The position numbers and the translations under genes were made by a program. This document shows positions 47,995-59,178 of a stretch of 64,000 nt of DNA, one piece after another (position 1 is the stretch's first letter; every line of letters starts with the position of its first letter). The stretch spans positions 107,289,489 to 107,353,488 of the forward strand of contig NC_068361.1 in assembly GCF_020536995.1 (NCBI RefSeq), read 5' to 3'. The notes below the pieces were generated by a model that was not told where the DNA came from, made no database searches, and worked only from the letters and a program-made list of their open reading frames with translations. The DNA comes from Dreissena polymorpha. Its lineage: Eukaryota; Mollusca; Bivalvia; Myida; Dreissenidae.

Positions 47995-49984
47995 TAATTA
48001 GTTTTGGCAGATGATGCAGAGGTGTCACCATCGATAACTTCTGTGCGTTAAAAAGTTTTGGGTAGGTTTAATAAATATGCGTATTTATTAAAATGCATAT
48101 CCTGAAATATTTTTATAGATAAAAATCAACATCCCGAAAATGTCCAAGAAGTACTACTTTACGTTTCTTTATAATGAACATGAGGACTGATCCACAGGTA
48201 CTTGCATCAATAATCCCATTCCCTACCCACCCATATATATTCTTTATTTAGAAAAAAAGTATGCAACACAGCTTCTGAAGAAAATAACATTGGGTCCCGA
48301 TGTTCGTATGTCCGTCAAAGCCACAAGACAGTTTTATTCGTTTTTCTTGACATTATTTTTCAAAAATGAGTTATTGTTTAGCCGAAATATGATGTTCTAT
48401 GAACTGTAAATAATGTTTTCATGCTGCAAGATTTGTACTGCAAGGAATGCAAATAAATTTATCACACCTCAGGCTCTGTGGATAAATGTGCTCAGGGCTC
48501 TCGTTTGGCCGTTTTTGGGACCGAAATTCGGCCCCATGCCCACCTTAAAATAATATACTTTTTTCCCCTATTTCACCTAAAATTGCCCCCTCCAAAACAA
48601 AAAAAAAATATTTTTTTACTTTTATACCTATGTTGCCAGCTGGTATCTTGCTATAAACCTTTGATTAAATGTATATTTATGTAAATTACATTAAAATAGA
48701 GCAATATTAAGTGTTGAATGATTGGTGAAAAGATCTTGTAAAATTCCCCTTTTCGCCGAAAACGACGTGAAATTCCCCCCTCTAAGGGCCCCGGCCCCAA
48801 TCCCCCAAAGTGTAGCAAGGGCACTGGTGCTCAATCGGCTCTATTTGTTCTAAGGGTTATTATTATCTTCACATTTATATAGCTCTCTCTGTTTATTATA
48901 TATCCAAAACATGTTATTGCTGTCTCTCCTTTAAATAATACAGACAACACATTCCATAGAAAGTTTCATTTGAACTTAAACTGTGAATAAGAGAGGAACA
49001 AAATAATATGTGCAAAAGTTTACACCATTTTATTTTGACAATACTGTGAGTTTTTTACGAACTTGTAAACATAAAATACTATTTTAAAATATACAATTAC
49101 ATAGTTCAAAAGTTGTGTTCTATATATAATTAATCTTGCGAGTAAGTTATATACAGTCAGCAGAGTAATTCTACTAGAACAATTTAAATCCTTGCTACAT
49201 GTGCTATTTAATTCTTTATACGGCTTTCACTTAAGAAAATGTTCAATTAAATAAATCTAGGTTTCTAGGTATATTGTGTCTTTTACCTCAATATATTGTT
49301 TGGGCTAATGTGAAGCCAATGGACATGATACAAAACCTACGAAGATTACCGCCATACAATGTCACATACAAAGTAATTATCACCTAACCCATGCGTTTTG
49401 AGAGAATAATATTGCTTAACTCATTATTATATAAGTAAATATTACGCATGCGAAACAAGAACGGGTTATTTTTAACTCCAAATGTATGATTTAATCACAC
49501 CTAGAAGAAGAAAACACTAACATGTTACACACCAAATATTGTCCCACTGACCCTTGCGGTGTCTGTGTTGTTAGGGATTATCAATGACATTAATCTATAT
49601 AAATCAGTTGACCCCTGAAGCGCAAACAGTTTTGACCACGGAGATATGCTTTGAGGAAACTTAGCAAAGAACCACTATATGGTTGGCATGCAACGCAACA
49701 AACCAAAGGGCCTTGCTGTTTCAGAGAATGATTATATTATTTAAATTTTCTGCATGATTTGAACAAACTTCAAAGTGAACCTCATAACGATGTTACACAC
49801 CAAATATTGTAGTCATGCCTCTTGTGTTCACTTTACATATATAAACACTATTTCTCTCTTTGAATATAAAATGAAATGCAGCACATATTTTTATTAGTCT
49901 ATAACTCACGGTTTCTTAAATAAAATATTCACATTTTATGTACTAGAACTTTCACTACACAAAGTTTGGATCAAGATCAATTCA

Positions 49985-50160
49985 AGCGCAGTCTGATCAG
50001 GATCCAAAGTGTTCGCTTAACCTCTTTCGAAGTACTGACTGAATGACAATTATATTGAACAGTTTGGATCCTGATCAGGCTGCTCTTTTGGAGCCAAAAT
50101 GGTCGCAATCGCCCTAAGGTCCAATTTCCTGTTATGTGGCTCATTTTTTTCTCATGATTG
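49985..50160. repeat. Degraded bivalve palindromic repeat (GTCTGATCAGGATCC type)
   Basis: GCGCAGTCTGATCAGGATCC AAA-GTGTTCGC and the inverted GTTTGGATCCTGATCAGGCTG, then GGAGCCAAAATGGTCGC. I recognise this as a common bivalve foldback repeat; recognition is from memory. Confidence 0.6.
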
Positions 50161-50751
50161 ATACAAATTATCATGATATAAAGCAAGTCTGTTGTATATT
50201 AAATAGTATTTTTTAGTGTGCTTATTCCTTCCATGGATGAAAGTAACAAAGTTGGTTGTTATTCAAAGCTATTAAACAATTTAAAAAGTTTTCAAATCTT
50301 TTTTATTTTATAAGTCAAATGCATGCTATATTTGTTATAAACATACATATGATTAACACTCAACAAAAGTTTAACGATCACTATAATACACTACACACCT
50401 GGCGTGGTTAATGGTCTCTATTGAAGCAATATAGCATAATACATGCGAAAGGTGCTTTTACATATAAATATATATAAAAATATGTTTACTATTATTATAA
50501 AAAGCTTCTACAACAGTGTAATAAGATATATAAAACACTTAAAGGTAAATGCAAGTATACATAAGGTTAAATTGGCTTAATTTAACATTTTCAAAAATAA
50601 AATAAATGATCAGTTTAGACAGTTTTATTTTTATTTATTTGGTAGACTGCTCACTTTTCATGATTTTATTTTTATTTTTATTTATCCCCCCCCGACTCAA
50701 TTTTTTTGAAAAATTTCCCGTAAAACAAATAAAATTAAAATGCTGGCCTTA

Positions 50752-51570
50752 TGTATTTTGGTAATTATGTATGTACTATCAATTGGTTACTGAAATAATT
50801 GTAGTTGATGGACTTTCTGTTGCAATTTCATTTTCGATCTTGCCCATGTTGTCATTGTAAATAACATATTTTTATAACATGAAAATAAAACTTAAAAAAA
50901 CTTTATTGTGTTCGTTAATTTCGATTATATATATTTCTAAAGCTTCCTGGATGCATCGTATGTTATAACGACTATTGTTCTTTTAATTAGTCCCTTTTAC
51001 TTCGACTATCTTTCCTTTCATTGAGATGTTGTTAAACGATTCGCAACCCACTTTTTATAATTCGGCTATATTCTCATAGAAACACATGTTCTTGACATGT
51101 TTCTTATTGATACAAAACATTGAATGAAACACATGCGCTATCTTTTAATTTTGCAATACTGAATTGAACTAAAATATACACGTGCAAATTATATTTTATG
51201 GTTTGCTGTTAATAATGTCTGTCAAAGACTTTCGATGCTTGAGTAAAGTCACAATTTTTCACCACAACCAGTCATGAGCTCCTCATAACCTTAGAAAAAA
51301 CATTTGTATTGTACGTAAATTTAAAATATCCAATACAAAACAAAAGCGCACATATTATTTTTGTATTATTTATTACATATATTATTTAGGAAACCAACTT
51401 GTAAAATGGAGTAAGCAACATAACAGGCGTGAATGTTGTACCAAATATTCTTGAAATTGTGTAAGGTCCTGTGTTTATATATGTTCTTCTATATATATAT
51501 TTGGTGACGTTTGATTTCAGAGATTAAAATCGGTCAAACGCTGACTGAACTTGAATTGCCCGGTGAGGAA
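50752..51570. other. No gene seen; probable 3' flank of gene IV
   Basis: AT-rich. The interval just below 51570 would be the 3' untranslated region of the minus-strand gene IV; a TTTATT (AATAAA on the minus strand) occurs near 51367. Confidence 0.4.
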
Positions 51571-52009
51571 CTAGCGTTTTGGCGGTCCCTCGTCATTTCC
51601 ATTCTTTTGATCCCCTGAAAATTCATCAAAACAGCATCAAGCTAACGAATATTGCGTGCTTGATATGACATAACGTTACTAGAGTACAATATGATATAGG
51701 TTCTTCAAGCTGATTTTTTTAAAATAAATCTGTGTTGAGTAAACATGAAGCACAGCATCACGTAACCATGGTTGGTTGGTGTGTAATTCTTATAATAACT
51801 TAATACACAACATTCAACAACTTCTCACCAATTCCCAAAGGAAACACGGAGTTTGATTCTATGATCACGTCAACAGCGTAAGATCTTTGTTCTGAAATGA
51901 CCTTATGACCGCCGCCACCACCGCCTCCACCACCTGCACCACCACCAAACATTCCGCCACCGCCGCCACCGCCACCACCCCCGGATCCGCCATTTCCACC
52001 GTTACCCAT
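51571..52009 (-). CDS. Gly-rich small protein, gene IV of the MGNGG family (two coding exons, 74 aa)
   Basis: Minus strand. Coding exon 1 is 52009-51829: MGNGGNGGS, ten glycines, MFGGGA, then a second Gly run and HKVISEQRSYAVDVIIESNS VFPLGI. Donor ATTG|GTGAGAAG, phase 1. Exon 2 is 51614-51571 after the acceptor GATGAATTTTCAG: DQKNGNDEGPPKR, TAG. The acceptor CTGCTTATGCAG ends one base before the ATG, so an untranslated first exon is expected upstream, above 52013; I could not fix it. The intron is only 214 bp, the shortest in the family. The N-terminal half matches gene I closely, while the C-terminal half of exon 1 does not. No signal peptide or recognised domain. Confidence 0.65.
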
Positions 52010-52091
52010 TCTGCATAAGCAGAAAAAAATATATAAGTGTTCATATGCTTGGATTCATTGAAAGCTATAATTACAGAGGAACATATAGCAT

Positions 52092-52106
52092 TTGTGTGTG
52101 TGCGTG

Positions 52107-52148
<42 letters not shown>

Positions 52149-52170
52149 CGTGCGTGCGTGTGTGTGTGTG
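52092..52170. repeat. (GT)n/(GC)n microsatellite
   Basis: GTGTGTGCGTGTGTGTGCGT type tract, 80 bases upstream of gene IV's ATG, in its presumed 5' intron. Confidence 0.95.
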
Positions 52171-52239
52171 CTTGAAACCCATATAATTATTTTTTCCAAA
52201 GAGTATCAAAACCTTGGAATAATCCATGTTGCACTATAA

Positions 52240-53569
52240 CGAAAAAGCACGAATTTCAATAGACTTAGTTTCCAGAGTTTGACCTTGAACTTAACCAATC
52301 TATGAATCATTTTAATTGCGACTTTTTGTCATTTGTGCATTGTAGATTAAAGCTCCATACATGAAGCGACGGAAGATTAAAGCTTCACAGCGAGTAAGAG
52401 CCTAGCCATTTGAATTTTATTTAAAATAAAAAATATATCATGTATAACAACAACAACAACAGACACCTTAATTTTTTATCACAATAACAAAACAAACATT
52501 ATAATCAGGACTATACTTTATAACGTATGACAAACCATACATTACATTATATATTAATGGTTTTAATTCAATATGACATACAATACATACAAGCACATAT
52601 TAAAAAAACTTACATACATTACGTAATTTAGTTATAATATTCCGATTATTGATAACACGTTCATTCGGAGCGGTAAGTTTGTTTTCAATTCAATTTAAAG
52701 AGTTCGTTGAATTCAGAACAAGTAATCGGATTTTCCAGTTTTCCGAAAACGAAAACGAAAACACCTGATATGTCTCTTTTTGTTCATAATGATGAATGAT
52801 CGTCATCCGCGGGAAACCTGTTTGATTCGTCATGATGGCTTGCGACTCGTTAGAGATTATTTCCTTACACTGACAATGTGCAGCTGAAGTTTGAGTTGTT
52901 TATGGTTCAGTACTACATCTGATTGATTTGTGATGTTAAGGTGCGATAGAGGAACGTCTTATACTGTAATTGGAACCCGCGGTAGATTTGACTGGCTTCT
53001 CTATTATATTTGTTTCGTGTTTCATTATTATGTTATTGGTATATTGTCATAAACTAAGTAGGATGTGCTATGATAAGGTTTTTGTATTGCTGGCGCAGTT
53101 ACGGGTATTCTGTTTATATTTCAAGTACATTCATAATGCTAACGTTACCCTTGCTAGGTAAAGTACTAGCGTAAAACCACTCGTTTACAACGCAGAAAGA
53201 AACCTGAGCACGTATAAAATATCGTAAACATTAAAGTGATAGTATGGGCATCTAACAGTTTATAGGTGTCCATCGCAACCGTTGTTTATTTTTGGTGTTT
53301 TCACTTCATATACACTTATATTTGTTAATGCAGCATCAACATACTAATACAATATCCCGGAAAGAGAAAAATAATGCATTTGAATATCAACTGTACTTTC
53401 GTTCAACTGATCATGCATGTACGATGTGAACCTAAATTAAGTTTAAGTGCAGATTCGTTCATACGACACAAAGAAACAATTTTAATTTACGGATCATTTC
53501 GGCTTAGAGGACTGGGTGAGTCATGTAAAATATCGAATATAAAATATATTTTTATAAACAACTGGTTGC
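52240..53569. other. No gene seen; presumed upstream region of gene IV
   Basis: AT-rich. Contains a repeat fragment at 53385-53475 shared with 8830-8965. A minus-strand donor-like site (TGTAT|GTAAGTTT) at about 52616 could end gene IV's first exon, but it is weakly supported. Confidence 0.35.
53385..53475 (+). repeat. Dispersed repeat shared with 8830-8965
   Basis: CATGCATGTACGATGTGAAC, CTAAATTAAGTTTAA and TTCATACGACA recur at 8830-8965. Confidence 0.6.
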
Positions 53570-53680
53570 AAGTTGAGTTGCAGATAATTGGTCAGTTGCC
53601 ACATTTTAACTAACACTCTTGACCTGTTAATTCTTTCCAGCTCAATTCAACAGTGAAAAATGCCCATAATATCACTTTAA
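53570..53680 (-). repeat. Dispersed repeat, inverted partner of 22395-22500
   Basis: Reverse complement carries AACTGACCAATTAT, TTAGTTAAAATGTGG, TTAACAGGTCAA, CTGTTGAATTGAGCTG. Confidence 0.8.
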
Positions 53681-55118
53681 AATTTCTCAAGCAATGTATC
53701 ATACATAGAAATAGTGTTTGCATCATAGCTTTAAAGCTATCAATACATTCCTAGGTGACGTGTCATTAATTGTTGTTTTATTTGCTTTACAACTCAAATT
53801 CAGTGCTTAATGACACTGAAACAATATAAAGTAAAAAATTGATAGCACATTTTTTTAACATGATCTGAACTTTGGTAACCGAACAGCTTGGCATAAAAAT
53901 GCGAACGGTACTTTGACCATAAACTATGATTGAACATGACATTATGTTCAGTCCTATAGTGTATGTTTTGGTTGAAGATATGGTAATATTTTTTTTTATC
54001 CGCTTGTATAATACTTTATGTAAAATAAAATCAGAAAAACGTATGCATCAGTTATCGATGCGTGAATACGTTAATTAAAAAAGTAAGATTGCATTCGTTA
54101 TATTGAAATAGTTTTCCACTGCGTAAATTATCGCAAGAAATTTAGGTTAAACATCAGAGTGCATACCAACAATGACGTGTTTTAGTTGTAGTTTTTTATG
54201 TTTAGTTGTTTTAAGAAAATTATATATCCAAAGCTCCAGCAGAATATGTGTTATGATCGAATATGGAGAGATCACGTACACTTGGATTTTCCAATATCTA
54301 TATTTAGCTCTGGTTTAATAATAGCGACACAGCAAATCGAAAGTAAAACTTCATGTAGCAGTATTTTCAGAAAGCATAATTTCATTTATTAGTTACGGTT
54401 GGAACAAAACAAAATTGCTACTATATACTAAATGAAGTAAGTTACATAATTGTATTATGGTTATTTATTTTATTATATTATAAGAAAAAAACGATAAAAA
54501 TGATTGTTCTTGACAATATTGTTGATGTGTTTTGCAGTTTAGTTGATTTCTTATCGTATTTGGTACATAATTGTACTTAAAGTTGTTATAGTGAACAAAG
54601 TCTATATGTGTAACTTCTTTGATTAATTACTAATAAAATATTATGTAATAAGTTTATAAATAATGTGCATGTACGTACGTTATATATTGATCTTACAAAG
54701 TAGCACACATGTATATGCAATGAAAAATTTACCCTATGCATGTAACGCTATTTTGATCTCGTGTCGAATAAAGAACTTTTAGATTTTAAGATTGAATCAA
54801 ACTTCAAGTATGTAGTGAATTTCTGAATATTCTGTAAAAACACATGTGCATTTTATCAGGTAGTCTAGTGAATGAGATGTTAAGGTTCATGGGGGGGGGA
54901 TAAAATTCATTAAAACTTCGCTTTGGTTTTCTTCATTCAATGTGGTACAATATGGTCAAACTATACATCATTTTAAAGCTTAAGACGGATAGAATAACAT
55001 AAACACATTTTTTACATTCAATATTTGTGTGCTTTATTCATATTTTGGTTAAAAACCAATACATTTTTACACTAATTTACAAAATCTCAATCTAAAGTTA
55101 GTAGGGATATGCACTACC
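53681..55118. other. No gene seen
   Basis: AT-rich, with a G9 run near 54891. Nothing supported. Confidence 0.5.
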
Positions 55119-55633
55119 TTAAAGGGGCCTTTTCACAGATTTTGTCATTTTTTAACTTATTCATTAAATGCTTTATATTGATAAATGTAATCATTGGATC
55201 GTAAAAACTCCAGTAAAAAATCTAGAATAAAATTAAAAAAGGAAAAGAATATTGCCCGGAGCAGGTTTCGAACCAGTGACCCCTGGAGTCCTGCCAGAGT
55301 CCTGAAGTAAAAACGCTCAAGCCTACTGAGCTATTCCGCCGAGTTCACATACTTCACGTATTTATACCTTATATAAGCAATCTTCGTAGTTGCACACAAT
55401 TTAACGACAAAAACAGAACTCCCCAAATTATTCAATCGTTTCGCGTTGCAACGCTTTATAATTTTTAGGTTTTAAAATCGTCAAAAGATGCATATAATGG
55501 CTATATTAGAGCATGGTAATTGTTCAGTATTACTGTTTCCTCACAAATATCATAACTAAAAAGAAAATTTGCGAATCTGAAACAACTTTGTTCAATTTTG
55601 ACAATTTACCAAAGCGTGAAAAGATCCCTTTAA
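55119..55633 (-). mobile_element. TTAA-flanked MITE with tRNA-like core, copy 4
   Basis: TTAAAGGGGCCTTTTCACAG at the left and GTGAAAAGATCCCTTTAA at the right. 515 bp, the same length and orientation as copy 1, and the most similar to it by eye. tRNA-like core at 55253-55343 on the minus strand. Confidence 0.88.
55253..55343 (-). other. tRNA-like Pol III module in MITE copy 4
   Basis: Minus strand: AATAGCTCAGTAGGCTTGAG as A-box region and a B box GGTTCGAAACC, the canonical form. Not a host tRNA: stems do not close. Confidence 0.7.
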
Positions 55634-57185
55634 GTTGAATAAATACAAAGCTATATACATATACAAGGTCAAGTTAGCAACATTTCACAAAAAAATATTG
55701 TCATAAAACAACAAATGAGTTTTTATTCAACTGCCTTTTTTGGGTAAATTTCCTAAACAAAGTTCTAAAAATAACTAAAACGTAACTACTTTTTAAAAAT
55801 CCAGGTATGGTGGATAATAAGAGTCACAATTCTATTTCAAAGGCTTAACAATTTTGTTATTTACCTCTCAACCAAATTGCAAATTTTAAACCATCTCAAA
55901 TTGAAATAGATTGCAGACGATATATAAAATTGTAAAGGAATATAAAGAAATTGGCAAACCAATTGATTTTATATTTCGATTCCTTCTACCCATTTTGAAA
56001 GCGTGGCTATCGCTGTGCTCCGTAGAAAAACGTGCAAAACAAATCGGTCGAAACCACGTGCAGTGGTGAGAAAACCGGGTATGTGTATACACATACCTGA
56101 GAAAACACATACGTATTTTGACAGTTGGGTGGCAACTAGTAAAACAACTATTAACATTAATCAGCAAGAGATCGCACAAAATAACAGAAATGACCACGTA
56201 GAGATATCATCAATTACCCTATTTCAAAAATTTTCCAGCTGAAAATTGTCCCCCACACGTCTTTTTAAGTTTATATGTATTGTTTTTCTGGAGCCGAAGT
56301 GCATCTCACAGAATATCCATCCAACTTCCGTTGTTTTCACTTTCGTTCTTAAAAACTCCGTTTAAAAGAATTATTTCTAATTTTAGATTGTTAAAGCGTT
56401 GTATTATTATATATTATCACTAGAATAGTATACCGTGATGAATTGAACGGAGTTACGTATCGATCTTTCTGTCAGTCTGTAAGCGTACTATTTTATGCGC
56501 AATAATATAATACATGTGATTCGACAACGATTGTAAACATTGGTGAAATGCTTCTTACATAGTTATTCTTTTGAGTGTTTGTGAGGTCTGATCGTGCAGT
56601 TTGCAAACATCAACGGAAAGATTACAATCCAATGCATTTGTCATCGTCAACCGTTTGGAATGTCAATTAGGCGATGAGTGAGTTTTTAGCATGTTTCTTT
56701 CTATTTTATTAATTTAAAAATGGCTGCCCCATGGTGATGAAATGACATGTGTTCGAGTTTTGATATTTCTAGATATGTAAACTTTTTTTACTATTTAAGC
56801 GTAACTTGCCCTCGTCAATGTCGATATTAATCACAAGTTATATAATTTTCCGCCGAAATACGTGGAATAAACATGATTCAGATTTTTGAAAATAATGTAT
56901 ATTTTATTGTTAAAATCGCTTTGTATTTTGATTGATTTTGTGGATGTTATGAAACGTTGATGTACAATATTGGTAGCAGTTTGAAGGAAAAACATCCTTT
57001 AAAGCATATATGTATACATTTTCAATGTGGCACTCTTCCTTTAGTCAAATTTGAGTTCAATGCTAGGGATCCCACATTTTTCAAAATTAAGCCTCTACGT
57101 GAACCTTAACGCGAATGTTATACTGTGTCTTAGGCGATGATTATTTTAGCTAAAAATCCCAAATGCCTACTGGTAGAAAAAAGCT
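55634..57185. other. No supported gene
   Basis: Open frames on both strands at 55886-56242 overlap each other, show no recognisable domain and are not accepted. One perfect 20-bp palindrome (56078-56097). Confidence 0.45.
56078..56097. repeat. Perfect 20-bp palindrome
   Basis: GGTATGTGTATACACATACC reads identically on both strands. Function unknown. Confidence 0.9.
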
Positions 57186-57365
57186 TAAATGAGCCTCGTT
57201 CTGGGAAAACTGGACTTAACGCATGTGCGTACAGTGTTTTCCCATATTAGCTTGTGCAGTGACGACAATTTCCACCTAGGATAGATTTTCGCTAAGAGAC
57301 CTTCCTTGAAGGAAAAATTCATATAAGTGTCGTCCCTGATTATATAGCCTGTGCATACTGCATAC
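57186..57365 (+). repeat. Common bivalve palindromic repeat, copy 2
   Basis: GAGCCTCGTTCTGGGAAAAC, GCATGTGCGTA, TTAGCTTGTGCAGT, GATTTTCGCTAAGAGAC, GTCGTCCCTGATTA, AGCCTGTGCA. Partner of 679-870. Confidence 0.7.
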
Positions 57366-57716
57366 GAACATGCGATACGCACAGTTTTCACACAACAGGG
57401 CTTAAATCATCCTCCCTGTCTAAATATCATTTATATACACCGAGTGAAGAAAGAACTCCTATATAATGTGCGTTACCATCGAGACATCGACATAAGGATG
57501 CGCACGCAGATAAGACTGCCTACACAGTCAACTTGCTGTGCGTGTTTAAAGTGTGAACAGTGTAATTAGAACGAACTCTGAAAGGGAGGTTACATACAGA
57601 TCCAAACAGAACGTTATGTGTGGTTTAACAACTCAAACTCAACTAATTATCATTTAGGCATGCATAACCTAATGAATGGACTCGTCTCGTTCGTTATCTA
57701 CTGAGTTTTGCGTGGC

Positions 57717-58216
57717 TTAAAGGGGCCTTTTCACGTTTTGGTAAATTGACAAAATTGAAAAAAGTTGTTTCAGATTCCCACATTTTCGTTTTAGTTATGA
57801 AATCTGTGAAGAAACAGTAATACGAAACGTTTACAATGCTCGATCTTATATAGCCATTACATGCATATTTTGACGATTTAAACACCTGAAAATTATAAAG
57901 CGTTGCAACGCGAAACGATTGAATAATTTTGAGAGTATTGTTGTCGTTTAATTTTGTGAAACTACGAAGATTGCTTATATAAAGTATAAAATACGTCTGT
58001 AGTACATACTTGGCAGGATGGCCGAGTGGTCTAATTTGTTTTTACTGCAGGACTCCAGGGGTCACTGGTTCGAGCCTTGCTGAGGGTTATTCTTTTTTAA
58101 ATTTTATTCTTGATTTTTAAATGGAGCTTTTAAGATCCAATGTTTAGATTTATCAATATCAAGCATTGAATGACAAACTTCAAAACATGACACAATCTGT
58201 GAAAAGGCCCCTTTAA
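57717..58216 (+). mobile_element. TTAA-flanked MITE with tRNA-like core, copy 5
   Basis: TTAAAGGGGCCTTTTCACGT at the left and GTGAAAAGGCCCCTTTAA at the right: the 18-bp ends are perfect inverted repeats. This is the best-preserved copy, 500 bp. tRNA-like core at 58012-58092 on the plus strand. Confidence 0.92.
58012..58092 (+). other. tRNA-like Pol III module in MITE copy 5
   Basis: GGCAGGATGGCCGAGTGGTC carries an A box of tRNA-Ser/Leu type; GGTTCGAGCCT is the B box; T6 follows at 58093. Could still be transcribed by Pol III. The 3' acceptor side does not pair with the 5' side, so not a translating tRNA. Confidence 0.75.
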
Positions 58217-59178
58217 AAGACATTCGTCGAGAAGGCCACTCTTAACGTAGATCATGCTTTTCTGTGAATGGAAATACTAGTGAATGATAACCTTATTATT
58301 TCACTGCAGCTCGATTGAAATCATACGATTATATCATTGCACTCTGGCTAGGTTCCAACATTAATTGGACATGTGTTGATTATTGTTTATTTCGTTATCG
58401 CAGTGTACAATTCGACATGTAAACAATGGACAACAGAATTTTAAATTCTATCAAATAATTCATTTACGCGACAACGATGTGGAAATTATGGTACTTTTTT
58501 CCAACCTCGTTAGTGAATGTCATTTTTGTCATTATGTGACGTAATTTGTATGACGTCAATTAAACGAAATGATATGACGCTCAAGCATTTTATGAATTTT
58601 TCATACGAAACACATTTTATAAAAATGACATGTGTAGATGTCAGATTAATATCGTAATATCACTTCACTTAAGGCAATAAAACAAACATTGTCAATTGTT
58701 GCTCCGCCTTTCCTCAAAATATGTTTTAAATAACCATTCAAGAAACATGATCTTACACTGAAGAAAAAAAAATACTTGTAGATCTAGGTCAGTTCGAGAA
58801 AAATGCATGACTCTTACGAAGACATCGTCATAATAGCAAATTAGTCGCATTTTATATTATCAGTTTTTGTTTTCATGAAAACCTCTGGACTTCCATTGAA
58901 TTCATTGCTTGCAAATCCGTTAACATCCTTATTGGCACCACCATTATCATCATCATTGTAATCGTTGTAATTGTCCCGTAAAAATAATCCTCGTACGTAT
59001 TGACATTATTATAATTATATTTTGTCATCATTATAATTATATTATCGTCACATTAAAAAAAACATCATCTTCTTCTACATCATTATCATCATTGTGATAA
59101 AGTTCAAGAAGAATTATACTTAAAAATGCGCAGAATTGTGTTATTTGTATTTAAGATTTAAGCAATCCCGCACCGGAA
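58217..59178. other. Upstream region of the RRM/Gly gene; nothing specific seen
   Basis: AT-rich, with CRE-like TGACGTAA/TGACGTCAA near 58540-58560 and CATCATTATCATCATT tracts near 58945 and 59080. An in-frame TAA at 59152 precedes the ATG at 59179, so the frame does not extend upstream unless a splice acceptor intervenes. Confidence 0.4.

Larger units (their letters stand above)
47517..50751. mobile_element. 3.2-kb interval bounded by inverted repeats, candidate DNA transposon
   Basis: Left end TAAGGCCAGCATTTTTTAAT then TGTTTTACGGG; right end is its inverse: CCCGTAAAACAAATAAAATT, AAAATGCTGGCCTTA. Similarity extends about 85 bp with indels (TTTATTTTTATTTGTATTT inside). No clear target duplication. 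Inside are two divergent small frames around a CCAAT-rich spacer (47532-47762 minus, 47842-47994 plus) and a bivalve palindromic repeat at 49985-50160. No transposase recognised. Two independent insertions of one repeat in opposite orientation would look the same. Confidence 0.45.

Noticed and set aside
52667-52685. Strong donor GGAGCG|GTAAGTTTG as first exon end for gene IV
   Set aside because: It is on the plus strand, whereas gene IV is on the minus strand.
55886-56242. Overlapping open frames on both strands
   Set aside because: Mutually antisense, no known motif, no paralogue; cannot choose either.
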